DNA from: an uncultured Psychrobacter sp.
GTDB taxonomy: Bacteria > Pseudomonadota > Gammaproteobacteria > Pseudomonadales > Moraxellaceae
Assembly (NCBI RefSeq): GCF_947500265.1
Contig: NZ_CANMRN010000013.1
Location: 1-53,001 of the forward strand
DNA length: 53,001 nt
Direction of reading: 5' to 3'
The stretch's first letter is position 1, and the number at the start of each line of letters is the position of its first letter. Positions 25,830-33,812 of this stretch are shown one piece after another. Position numbers and translations under genes: made by a program. A model generated the notes under the pieces. It had not been told where the DNA came from. It made no database searches and was given only the letters and a program-made list of their open reading frames with translations.

Positions 25830-26481
25830 TTACGCTCTGTGGTGCGTTAACTGTTAGCTCAACACGGCGGTTTTGACCACGGCCATATTCAGTGTTGTTG
25901 TCTGCGATTGGACGTGACTCACCGTAAGCAACAACGTTTACACGGTTTGAAGCAACACCGCGAGCTGTTAAGTAGTTAGCAACTGAGTAAGCACGATCAC
26001 GTGACAGACCCATGTTGTAAGATGCTGAACCTTTGCTATCAGTGTGACCAGCAATAGTAATTGTGTTTTGGTTGTACTGGTTCATTGTTGAAGCAAGCTT
26101 ATCAAGCGTTGGCTTGAATGATGAGCTAAGGGTTGCATCATCAAATGAGAACGTGATGCTACCTGGCATAACCAAATCAATGTTACCAGTGGTTGGGTTC
26201 TGCTCAACAGTTACGCCTGTGCCAGCCATTTGCTGCTCAAGTTGACGAGCTTGACGCTCCATGTAGTAACCAACGCCTGCACCTAGTGCTGCGCCGATAG
26301 CTGCATCACGACCAGTTTTGTCGCCACCTGTTGCTTTTGAAATAGTTGCACCACCTGCTGCACCAACTAAACCACCTAGAGCAGCTTTGTTTAGACGCTG
26401 TTGTCCAGTGTTTGGATCTGTTGTACAACCGCTAAGTGCTAAACCTGATGCTACTGCTGCAATCATTAAAGTATTACGCAT
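25825..26481 (-). CDS. OmpA-family lipoprotein with glycine zipper (YiaD-like)
   Basis: A 218-residue outer-membrane lipoprotein. Signal peptide with lipobox LSGC (Cys19); a glycine-zipper segment GGLVGAAGGATISKA and AAIGAALGAGVGYYMERQ (about residues 35-80), thought to insert in the membrane; and a C-terminal OmpA domain (about 100-212) with IAGHTDSKGSASYNMGLS and NRVNVVAYGESRPIADN, the peptidoglycan-binding Asp/Arg pattern ending GRGQNRRVEL. It matches E. coli YiaD in size and order. Start ATG 26481. It has its own terminator and is not linked to neighbours. Role: envelope anchoring to peptidoglycan. Confidence 0.93.
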   Translation of the reverse strand: MRNTLMIAAVASGLALSGCTTDPNTGQQRLNKAALGGLVGAAGGATISKATGGDKTGRDAAIGAALGAGVGYYMERQARQLEQQMAGTGVTVEQNPTTGNIDLVMPGSITFSFDDATLSSSFKPTLDKLASTMNQYNQNTITIAGHTDSKGSASYNMGLSRDRAYSVANYLTARGVASNRVNVVAYGESRPIADNNTEYGRGQNRRVELTVNAPQSVN

Positions 26482-26856
26482 AATATTTCCTCTTAAGTTT
26501 AAAAAATCGTGCTTTTTATAAAGATTGTCCGTTAATCTTTTTTAAGTACTTATCTACATTCCCCATTATTATGGCAACTACAACCTATCTATGTGTAATA
26601 TTTTGTCATACCTATGTATGAGAAGTGCAGGTTATATTTCAATGATTTCATAGGTCAAATCTTCGCGCCTTGCTACCACTAGTCACGTTTACAACCGTAC
26701 ACTACAACATGTTTCTGCTAAAATTATATTGCTGAATTTGTCGGCTTTAAATAGTCATGACTTAAAGCTTTACGTTCATAATATTCTTGACTTGACTAGG
26801 ACAGATTCAGCGACATACAGATTATTATTAATCAGATAGACTGAAAAGGATTGAGC
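26482..26856. other. Intergenic region between OmpA-like and acyltransferase genes
   Basis: A 375-base AT-rich gap between divergently transcribed genes. It must hold both promoters. No repeats, RNA or ORF are apparent. AAAAGGA at 26844-26850 is the ribosome site of the acyltransferase. Confidence 0.55.
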
Positions 26857-27819
26857 ATGCGATTGACATCTACCATTCGAAAAATGCATAAACGTTCGCC
26901 TAAACTGGGCAAAGCTGTGTCGCTTGCAACAGCCACTGGTGTCATCGCCGCCAATAGCTTCGGTGGTAGTATTCCTTTATGGCTAATGGGCGTTGGTAAG
27001 GTCATTACTGGCGCCTCTATTGCAGACAAAGCCGTCATCAAAATTGCTACTCACTGGATCAGTAGCAACAGTGCCTTAATCGACAATATGCTGCCTCGCA
27101 AAGATTGGCGTATCAACCTACCGGACGATATTCATACCAATGGCAAATACCTGCTAGTGAGCAACCACCAATCATGGGTTGATACCAGCATCGTGCAGTA
27201 TATTGGCGAAAAACGTTTACCACTCACGCGATTTTTTACCAAGTTTGAACTGATCTACATCCCTATCGTTGGTCAAGCTTTTTACTTTTTAGACTTTCCA
27301 ATGATGCGCCGACACTCAAAAGAAGCCATTGCCAAAAATCCTGCGCTAAAAGGCAAAGACATCGAAGAAGCCAAACGTGCCTGCGCCCTATTAAAAGACA
27401 AACCTTTTACCTTATTAAATTATTTGGAAGGTACTCGTTTTACCAAAGCCAAACAAGCTCAGCAAAAATCGCCCTATACGCACTTGTTAAAACCTCGTGC
27501 AGGCGGATTATCATTGGCTATCAGTGCATTAGGTGAAGATATCGATGGCATATTAGACATGACCATCGTATATCCTGATGGTGTGCCAAGCTATGGGGAT
27601 CTTTGGAAAGGCAATATCAAACGTTTGGGCGTTGACTTGCGCTACATCGATATACCAGATGCGTTGTTCGAAAGTATCAAGCAAGGTGGCTACGAAAATA
27701 ATGAAGACACAAAAGCTCAAATGTTCGACTGGGTTGAACAAGTGTGGCGTCAAAAAGATGAACGTATTAGCACTATGTTGGCAGATTTTGAAACCAATCC
27801 TAAAGCGCAAGATGCCTAA
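26857..27819 (+). CDS. Lysophospholipid acyltransferase-family protein (YihG-like)
   Basis: A 320-residue membrane-associated acyltransferase. The catalytic motif HxxxxD is NHQSWVD (His104, Asp109), block II is FFTKFELIYIPIVG, block III is NYLEGTRFTK (the EGTR motif that holds the glycerol phosphate) and block IV lies near ILDMTIVYPDG. A hydrophobic segment spans about residues 35-60. It is closest in pattern to E. coli YihG/YcjH-type 1-acylglycerol-3-phosphate acyltransferases that tune phospholipid acyl chains. Start ATG 26857 lies six bases after AAAAGGA; a TTG at 26851 directly abuts that site and is rejected. It appears monocistronic. Confidence 0.92.
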   Translation: MRLTSTIRKMHKRSPKLGKAVSLATATGVIAANSFGGSIPLWLMGVGKVITGASIADKAVIKIATHWISSNSALIDNMLPRKDWRINLPDDIHTNGKYLLVSNHQSWVDTSIVQYIGEKRLPLTRFFTKFELIYIPIVGQAFYFLDFPMMRRHSKEAIAKNPALKGKDIEEAKRACALLKDKPFTLLNYLEGTRFTKAKQAQQKSPYTHLLKPRAGGLSLAISALGEDIDGILDMTIVYPDGVPSYGDLWKGNIKRLGVDLRYIDIPDALFESIKQGGYENNEDTKAQMFDWVEQVWRQKDERISTMLADFETNPKAQDA

Positions 27820-28168
27820 TAAGGATACTCAGTTATAATAAATTGGCTGTCCGTTAAATCTTATCAAATATCAAGCACAGTCTATACCAGAGTACTAAGT
27901 AATAAATATCGAGCACGGGTTGAAAAGTTATTGAGGAACAAAGTTACGTGTACGAGTGTCACAATAGTCATATCTTACCTATGATGTTTACTGTTAAAAG
28001 CCATGCATCATAAGTAAATTTTAATCAAAGATGGGTTGTTTTTTAGCCTTATTCATTGATAATGTGACTAATCATGAACTCATAGATTTTCGATGTCTAC
28101 TTTGATAGTAAATGGTAGTAAATATCGATTTCTGACCCATTTTTTGTGCCATTTATTACTTATAAGGT
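27820..28168. other. Intergenic region before the membrane protein gene
   Basis: About 350 bases, AT-rich, without an ORF above noise and without a clear terminator or promoter. Confidence 0.5.
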
Positions 28169-28174
28169 ATGACT

Positions 28175-29266
28175 GTGCCCACCTCTACTACTAGCTCGCC
28201 GTTAGCTACCGAATCTGTTTTGAGTCAGCCTCCTTATCTAATAAGTGATGAGCCACCAAAACCGAACCATCCAAAGCCGAGTCGCTTTAAGCTCACTTAC
28301 GATATTGTCATGATTATTGCCATCAGTATTGATCTGCTATTGATCAGTATCGACGCTATTTTGATGAGCAATTTTAGTAGTAATGCTGCAGAATGGCTAA
28401 CCATCAGTGAAGCGCTCAATTGGTATCAAACAACCCTACATGATCCTCTACGCACTGCTGGAGGTTTTTTTACTATTTTTTTGGTCGTTGAGTTGCTGTT
28501 GCGTTGGGCGATTGCCATCAAACAAAAAGTCTATTATCGCTGGTTCTTTTTCCCATTCGTTCATTGGTACGAAGTATTAGGCTGTTTTCCGCAGCTACGT
28601 GCTTTGCGACTGCTGCGAGCGGTCGTTATTGGACGACGTCTATATCAGCTTGGTTATCAAGTACTGCCGCAGGCGTGGATCAATCGAATCAAGTTCTACA
28701 TTGACCTACTGTTAGAAGAGCTCTCAGATCGCGTTATTTTGACAGCGATACAAAACTTTCGACAAGAGCTAACCAGTTCAGACACGCATAAATCATTCAT
28801 TGAGTCGACGATTGCAAAAAATCGAAATGAGATTGAAGCGGCTGTATTGTCCGTGCTGCGTACAGAGCTTGCACCGAAGCTGCAAGAACTAACCGCCTCA
28901 TCAGGTGGCGGCAGTATATTGGCGAGCGAAATGGGCAATGCTATTGAAGAAGGATTGGCCAATACACCTGAATTGCGCCGCTATCTACGCATGATACCTA
29001 TTGCAGGCAGTCTGATTGAATCACAGCTACATCACGTCGGGCACAATATCGGTGAAAATGTCGTCAATGCATTAAACAAGCGACTTTTAGACCCTAAGCG
29101 CTTGGATATATTAATGATGGAAATTGCTAGCGGTATTGCGCAAATAGATACCAATAATACAGCGCTAGATACTTTAATTTCTAGTATCATTGATGACAGT
29201 CTGACTGCGTTTGAAGCACAAGTAAAAGTGCAGCAATGGAAGCACCAAGATATGCTAAATCTATAG
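28175..29266 (+). CDS. Membrane protein of unknown function, voltage-sensor-like N-terminal half
   Basis: A 363-residue protein of uncertain family. Proline-rich cytoplasmic start, then hydrophobic helices at about residues 46-68 and 97-117. A segment CFPQLRALRLLRAVVIGRR follows, with Arg every three to four residues as in the S4 helix of ion-transport proteins, but no pore (S5-S6) region follows. The C-terminal 200 residues are helical and soluble (QELTSSDTHKSFIESTIAKN region), possibly oligomerising, with a hydrophobic YLRMIPIAGSLIE patch. TAAGG (28163-28167) is too close to ATG 28169 and is spaced correctly for GTG 28175, chosen here. It precedes minC by 71 bases on the same strand. Function unknown. 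Confidence 0.75.
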   Translation: MPTSTTSSPLATESVLSQPPYLISDEPPKPNHPKPSRFKLTYDIVMIIAISIDLLLISIDAILMSNFSSNAAEWLTISEALNWYQTTLHDPLRTAGGFFTIFLVVELLLRWAIAIKQKVYYRWFFFPFVHWYEVLGCFPQLRALRLLRAVVIGRRLYQLGYQVLPQAWINRIKFYIDLLLEELSDRVILTAIQNFRQELTSSDTHKSFIESTIAKNRNEIEAAVLSVLRTELAPKLQELTASSGGGSILASEMGNAIEEGLANTPELRRYLRMIPIAGSLIESQLHHVGHNIGENVVNALNKRLLDPKRLDILMMEIASGIAQIDTNNTALDTLISSIIDDSLTAFEAQVKVQQWKHQDMLNL

Positions 29267-29337
29267 TTTAGCTATCTAATAGCATGACGTAATAAGAGAC
29301 ATAATACCGTGACAGAATTATTTTTAAGGGTTTGTAT

Positions 29338-30162
29338 ATGACAGTTTCAGCTAACGATAACCAGACTGCACCAGCGCTAGCTTTCTATGGCAAGATGCTG
29401 ACGTTTTCACGCGTACAGTTTAGTACAAGCGATCTAGCAGCTATAGAAGCTCAGCTAACTGAAACGCTCAGTAATAAATCGAGCAATATCCCTATCCTTA
29501 TTGATAGTGACGTTGAACAAGATTTATCAGCACTAGTAGAGCTGTTATGGGCATGGGGATTGCAGCCTATTGGCGTGGTGACAGGTATGCTTGATGCGCA
29601 AGCGCGTGAGCAGCGCTTAGCGATATTCCCAGCAGATGGTAAGCGTATTGAGCGTATATTACCAAGTAAAAAAGCGCCTATACCTACCCAACCATCACCA
29701 GAAAACGATAACGCCGAAACCGTTAGTGCTAACAACGTCGATGATACTTCTACCACGAGCGAACCTGCCACTGAAACCACACTATCAAGTATGCCCACCG
29801 AGACATTGGTAAGTACCCAGCATATTACCAGCTTAATCTATGATCAAATGCTGCGTTCAGGACAAAGCCTCAATCACGTTGGCGGCGACTTGATTTTGAC
29901 CAGTAGTATCAATAGCGGCGCTGAAGCGATTACTGACAATAGCTTGCATGTATATGGCCGTGCACAAGGGCGTTTGGTGGCAGGCGCAACAGGGGATAAA
30001 GATGCCCGTATATTCTGCCAAGTCTTTAATCCGTCATTGGTGTCAGTAGCAGGGACATATTGCTTACGAGACAATTTACCTGAGCATGTTATCGACAAGT
30101 CCGTGCAAGTAAAATTTGTAGAAGGCGAAGGCTTAGTGTTTACCGTGATGGATGAAGCTTAA
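29338..30162 (+). CDS. minC: Septum site-determining protein MinC
   Basis: A 274-residue FtsZ inhibitor. The N-terminal MinC domain (about 1-105, with LTFSRVQF and the LVELLWAWGLQPIGVVTG segment) is joined by a long Thr/Ser/Glu/Pro-rich linker (about 120-165) to the C-terminal beta-helix domain, seen as VYGRAQGRLVAGATGDKDAR and CQVFNPSLVSVAGTY, which binds MinD. The linker is longer than in E. coli (MinC 231 aa). ATG 29338 lies seven bases after TAAGGG; the TTG two codons earlier is too close. It precedes minD by 289 bases, so minDE may have a separate promoter. Confidence 0.95.
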   Translation: MTVSANDNQTAPALAFYGKMLTFSRVQFSTSDLAAIEAQLTETLSNKSSNIPILIDSDVEQDLSALVELLWAWGLQPIGVVTGMLDAQAREQRLAIFPADGKRIERILPSKKAPIPTQPSPENDNAETVSANNVDDTSTTSEPATETTLSSMPTETLVSTQHITSLIYDQMLRSGQSLNHVGGDLILTSSINSGAEAITDNSLHVYGRAQGRLVAGATGDKDARIFCQVFNPSLVSVAGTYCLRDNLPEHVIDKSVQVKFVEGEGLVFTVMDEA

Positions 30163-30451
30163 GACACCATTAAAAATAATACACCGTGAAGTGACTTTAT
30201 AGAAAACTAAGGTAGTTAAGCTGCTCTATTCGACAAGCCAAAAAGCATAGTTATAACCCTACTAATACCACGCAGAGAGGCTAATTGAGCGATACATAGG
30301 TTGTTTTTCTGCTTTAGTATCGAGCTGCTATAAATTTTTGTTTATTTATGCTAGGCTAGCTTCGAAGATAGTATATATATGTTAGGTAAATAACATGTAA
30401 TTTTGCTATTTATATAAAAGATATCCCATTGATTCATAGGAGTGTGCCATT

Positions 30452-31264
30452 GTGGCGAAGATAGTTGTAATCACTTCAGGTAAAGGCGGTGTGGGTAAAA
30501 CCACGACAAGTGCTTCTTTTGCCGCTGGTTTGGCGTTACGTGGCTATAAAACAGTTGTTATCGACTTTGATGTAGGTCTACGTAATCTAGACTTAATCAT
30601 GGGTTGCGAAAACAGAATTGTTTATGACTTCGTAGATGTCATCACTGGAAACGCGCGCTTGTCGCAAGCACTTGTCAAAGACAAACAGCTTGAAAACCTG
30701 TATATCCTGCCCGCCAGTCAAACGCGTGATAAAGACGCATTGACAGACGAAGGGGTATCAGAGGTAATGGCTGAACTCTCAAAGCAGTTTGACTATATTA
30801 TTTGTGACTCACCTGCCGGTATCGAGCGCGGTGCACAGTTAGCGATGTATCATGCGGATGAAGCTATTATTGTTACTAACCCTGAGATCTCTTCAGTGCG
30901 TGACTCAGATAGAATCATCGGTATTCTGCAAAGTCAGACGAAAAAGGTAGAAGAGAACCAAGGTACTGTTCGTGAGCATTTGATTATTACTCGTTATAAT
31001 CCTGAACGTGCGGCTGCCAATGAAATGATGGATATTGACACTATCTCGAACGATATCCTAAAAGTTCCACTACTTGGTGTTGTGCCTGAGAGCCATTCCG
31101 TGCTTGAAGCGTCCAACCATGGCGAACCAGTTATTCATTATACCGACTCTGTTGCTGGTCAATGTTATGAGGACATTGTCGCCCGTTTCTTGGGTGAAGA
31201 GCGCCCACTACGTCATATTGACGTGAAGAAAAAGAGTCTATTACAGCGCTGGTTTGGAGGATAA
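30452..31264 (+). CDS. minD: Septum site-determining ATPase MinD
   Basis: A 270-residue ParA-type ATPase that recruits MinC to the membrane. The deviant Walker A is [13 protein letters not shown] (about residues 9-21), switch I has [11 protein letters not shown], Walker B is YIICDSPAG, and the C-terminal amphipathic membrane-targeting helix is [14 protein letters not shown] start at 30452, with AGGAG upstream. It overlaps the stop region of minE's first ATG (TAATG), so minD and minE are translationally coupled. Nearly identical in length to E. coli MinD (270). Confidence 0.97.
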   Translation: MAKIVVITSGKGGVGKTTTSASFAAGLALRGYKTVVIDFDVGLRNLDLIMGCENRIVYDFVDVITGNARLSQALVKDKQLENLYILPASQTRDKDALTDEGVSEVMAELSKQFDYIICDSPAGIERGAQLAMYHADEAIIVTNPEISSVRDSDRIIGILQSQTKKVEENQGTVREHLIITRYNPERAAANEMMDIDTISNDILKVPLLGVVPESHSVLEASNHGEPVIHYTDSVAGQCYEDIVARFLGEERPLRHIDVKKKSLLQRWFGG

Positions 31265-31266
31265 TG

Positions 31267-31557
31267 ATGACTAAGAAAAAAGGATTTTGGAGTAGCCTAT
31301 TCGGTACTGACGACAACAGTAACGCAGGTAGCGCAAATTTAGCAACTGAGCGTTTAAAAGTTATCGTTGCTAGCGAAAACAGATTGAACAATCGCTTAAC
31401 GGTTGATCGTATCGAGAAAATGAAACGTGAAATCTTAGAAGTTGTGAACAAATACGTTAACGGTGTGCAGATTGATGATGTCAATATTAACCATCGTTCT
31501 GAAGACAGCTTAGATGTGTTAGAGATGAATATTAATTTGCCTGAGCATAAAAAATAG
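31267..31557 (+). CDS. minE: Cell division topological specificity factor MinE
   Basis: A 96-residue regulator that stimulates MinD ATPase and confines MinC action to the poles. The N-terminal membrane and anti-MinCD helix region precedes [15 protein letters not shown], the conserved MinD-contact helix, and the C-terminal dimerisation part reads [19 protein letters not shown]. Two adjacent ATGs occur (31264, 31267); the second is six bases from GGAGG (31256-31260) and is preferred. Coupled to minD and followed by a bidirectional terminator. Confidence 0.95.
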   Translation: MTKKKGFWSSLFGTDDNSNAGSANLATERLKVIVASENRLNNRLTVDRIEKMKREILEVVNKYVNGVQIDDVNINHRSEDSLDVLEMNINLPEHKK

Positions 31558-31590
31558 CGTTCTAACAGTACGTATTTCTACAACAAATAA

Positions 31591-31623
31591 AAAAAGCCCC
31601 AAGTTTGATACTTGGGGCTTTTT
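31591..31623. terminator. Bidirectional terminator between minE and cytochrome b561 genes
   Basis: A perfect 14-base stem aaaaagccccaagt (31591-31604) / acttggggcttttt (31610-31623) with a five-base loop and T runs on both strands. Confidence 0.93.
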
Positions 31624-31635
31624 AATGTTTATAGA

Positions 31636-32163
31636 TTATTTCATACGGGCAATAAGATTGTCTTTTTTGACAAACTGATGGTATAACGCGGCTGCTATAT
31701 GCAAGACCGTAAAACCAATAATCATTGGCCAAATAATCTCAGTATGCAAGTTATTATAAAAACGAGCCAAACTTCTATCTGGAGTCACAAATACAGGGAT
31801 CTGAAAGATACCGAAAATATCAACCGGTCGACCGCCATATACTGCCATCAGTAAGCCAACCATTGGCATAGCAATCAGTATGGCATAGAGAGCAAAATGT
31901 GACAGCTTAGATACTAGCATTTGCCATTTTGGCATAGCTAACGGTGGTGGCGCCTTAGTAAAAACGCGGTTGATGACTCGGGCAATCATCCAAAATAATA
32001 GGCTCACGCCGAACGCTTTATGGTATCCAATAAACACATTGCTATCTAAATTCTCATATAGCAGTATCATTATCCATGTCACTAACAGTAAGGCTGCACT
32101 AATCCAATGAAAAATACGGCTACTAACCGACCACTTTGATACATTCGAGTTGGCATTATTCAT
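31636..32163 (-). CDS. Cytochrome b561 family protein
   Basis: A 175-residue inner-membrane di-haem b protein with four hydrophobic helices. Histidine ligands are expected in SRIFHWISAALL, GYHKAFG, LSHFALYAILIAMP and TVLHIAAALYHQFV. The pattern matches E. coli YodB/CybB-type cytochromes, which pass electrons from quinol or reduce superoxide. Start ATG 32163 is preceded by a long AT-rich leader without a clear ribosome site. It follows the Pil-Chp cluster on the same strand after 138 bases with a large stem-loop between. Confidence 0.92.
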   Translation of the reverse strand: MNNANSNVSKWSVSSRIFHWISAALLLVTWIMILLYENLDSNVFIGYHKAFGVSLLFWMIARVINRVFTKAPPPLAMPKWQMLVSKLSHFALYAILIAMPMVGLLMAVYGGRPVDIFGIFQIPVFVTPDRSLARFYNNLHTEIIWPMIIGFTVLHIAAALYHQFVKKDNLIARMK

Positions 32164-32209
32164 GAGTGACTCTACTACCTTTATCAGGAATTATCTCTAA
32201 TCAATTTTA

Positions 32210-32260
32210 TAAGCCAGCTAATGCTCTTCAAGAGATGAAGTCATTAACATTACTGGCTTA
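32210..32260. other. Large stem-loop between chpC and the cytochrome b561 gene
   Basis: taagccag (32210-32217) pairs with ctggctta (32253-32260), and the stem extends inward through taatg/catta with one bulged base. The loop contains a smaller ctctt/aagag hairpin. There is no T tract on the minus strand, so it may be a 3'-end-stabilising structure or a weak terminator for the Pil-Chp transcript. Confidence 0.45.
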
Positions 32261-32301
32261 CTATTTATAGAATGGAGAATACCTTAAATACAGGTGAGAA
32301 T

Positions 32302-32799
32302 CTAGCCATCTAAATCAATCAGGTGATAGGCAATTTTATCCAAATCTGGCACTAAATAGATTTCGTCATCAATCATCACTGTTTGGTATAGGTAGGATGA
32401 GACGTCATTTTTATCAAAATACTCTTCCCTATCTTCGCCATTGGTAGTACTAAACTGTTCCGGCGTCTCTACATCTTTCACTTCAGAAATTCGTGCTTGC
32501 AGTTGACGCAAATCGCCTGCTGTCTGTAAGGCAAAACGGTGATCAGTGGTATTACCTTCCAAAACAATCATTTTGTCTGGAGCTTGATTTTGCAGTAGCA
32601 AATGAAATACAGCCAAATCTTGCTGTTGCCAGTCGTATCTAGCAACCTGCTGTTGGGACTCATCCACACTCAAAATCAGGCTGCTTGGAATAATCCAGTC
32701 CGGCTGGTTAACGGCTGGAACAATAGTGACATCAAGCATACCGTTGTTGGTAGTCAACAGACTCACAGCCTCAAACGAATGTTTCAAAATTTGTGTCAT
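32302..32799 (-). CDS. chpC: CheW-like chemotaxis protein ChpC
   Basis: A 165-residue cytoplasmic protein predicted to be the second CheW-type adaptor of the Pil-Chp system. The pattern LLTTNNGMLDVTIVPAV, WIIPSSLILSVDE and HRFALQTAGDLRQLQARIS follows ChpC rather than canonical CheW, and the end VMIDDEIYLVPDLDKIA is typical. It lies 17 bases after chpB at the 3' end of the operon, as in Pseudomonas aeruginosa. The start is ATG 32799, with no clear ribosome site. Identification rests partly on position. Confidence 0.82.
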   Translation of the reverse strand: MTQILKHSFEAVSLLTTNNGMLDVTIVPAVNQPDWIIPSSLILSVDESQQQVARYDWQQQDLAVFHLLLQNQAPDKMIVLEGNTTDHRFALQTAGDLRQLQARISEVKDVETPEQFSTTNGEDREEYFDKNDVSSYLYQTVMIDDEIYLVPDLDKIAYHLIDLDG

Positions 32800-32816
32800 A
32801 CGTCACTCGCAATAAG

Positions 32817-33812
32817 TTAATGTGAACGGCTATCTGCCCTTTCACCAATGTAATCGGTTAGTTTTTTTGCTAAATCGGTAGGGCTACCAACAAAATTGCA
32901 ATACCCTGAGTCAATGATAGCCTGAGGCTGACTTGGACATGCACTCAAGCTCGGATCTTGTGCCCATAATTGGCTGTTATTGTCTTGGATTAAGTCTAGA
33001 TACTGAGAGCCATCATTACCCATACCTGAAAATATAATATTAATAAGCTCGCTACCATGAACATCACTGGTATTTTTGAGCAGCTGCCCGATTGCAGGCT
33101 TGTATTCACCATGCCAATCTTGATCCAATAGTATCACGCGACCCGTTGAATCACAGACAACCTGCTTATCAATAGGAACTATCAAACACTCTCCTGCACG
33201 TAGCCGCTGTGAAGAAGCGATAATCTTACAGCGCCAGTCATTGTGACGGTTAAGTATGCGCGGCAACGTACCAATCATAGCCTGATTAAAATGATGCGCC
33301 AATAAAATACAAATTGGCAGTGTGGCTGGTACGTTATCTAAGAATTCTTTGACCGCACTAGGACCACCCATAGAAGCACCCAAAAATACGACATAATGCC
33401 AGTCAGTAGCGGCGCTCTTATAATTTGGAGCATCTACCAGTGTTGGCAAGTCAAGCAACTGGGCAAATTTACGCTTTAACTTACGTTGCCATTTTGCATA
33501 TTCTTGCGATTCGTTTAGATACGGTGCCTGACTGAAGCCAACCAGTACTGCTGCTGGTTTGGATGCCACCGTCGCTATTGCCACACTGTCATTATAATCA
33601 CTGTCTATCAGCCAAATATCGATAGCTGAGTTAGAAAGCTCACCTGTTTCCTGCCACTGTGCTCGTGATACACAGCCGACCAGCGTAAAGCCGAAACCAC
33701 GTACCGTATCTGAAAAAGCCATGCGCTGGCGGTGGTCTTCTGCCACCACCATCACTTTAATATCGTTTCTATTTTTTTTTCGCAGCGCTAAAACACGTGC
33801 ATTATCCTTCAT
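32817..33812 (-). CDS. chpB: Chemotaxis-type methylesterase ChpB
   Basis: A 331-residue CheB-family glutamate methylesterase that removes methyl groups from PilJ. The C-terminal esterase has GASMGGPSAV (nucleophile Ser147), LLAHHFNQ (His174 candidate) and FSGMGNDGSQYL (Asp). The N-terminal 110 residues look like a receiver fold but are degenerate: VVAEDHRQR in place of the acidic DDS and IWLIDSD for the phospho-site, with no conserved Lys-Pro. It begins 11 bases inside the end of chpA, so translation is coupled. Confidence 0.92.
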   Translation of the reverse strand: MKDNARVLALRKKNRNDIKVMVVAEDHRQRMAFSDTVRGFGFTLVGCVSRAQWQETGELSNSAIDIWLIDSDYNDSVAIATVASKPAAVLVGFSQAPYLNESQEYAKWQRKLKRKFAQLLDLPTLVDAPNYKSAATDWHYVVFLGASMGGPSAVKEFLDNVPATLPICILLAHHFNQAMIGTLPRILNRHNDWRCKIIASSQRLRAGECLIVPIDKQVVCDSTGRVILLDQDWHGEYKPAIGQLLKNTSDVHGSELINIIFSGMGNDGSQYLDLIQDNNSQLWAQDPSLSACPSQPQAIIDSGYCNFVGSPTDLAKKLTDYIGERADSRSH

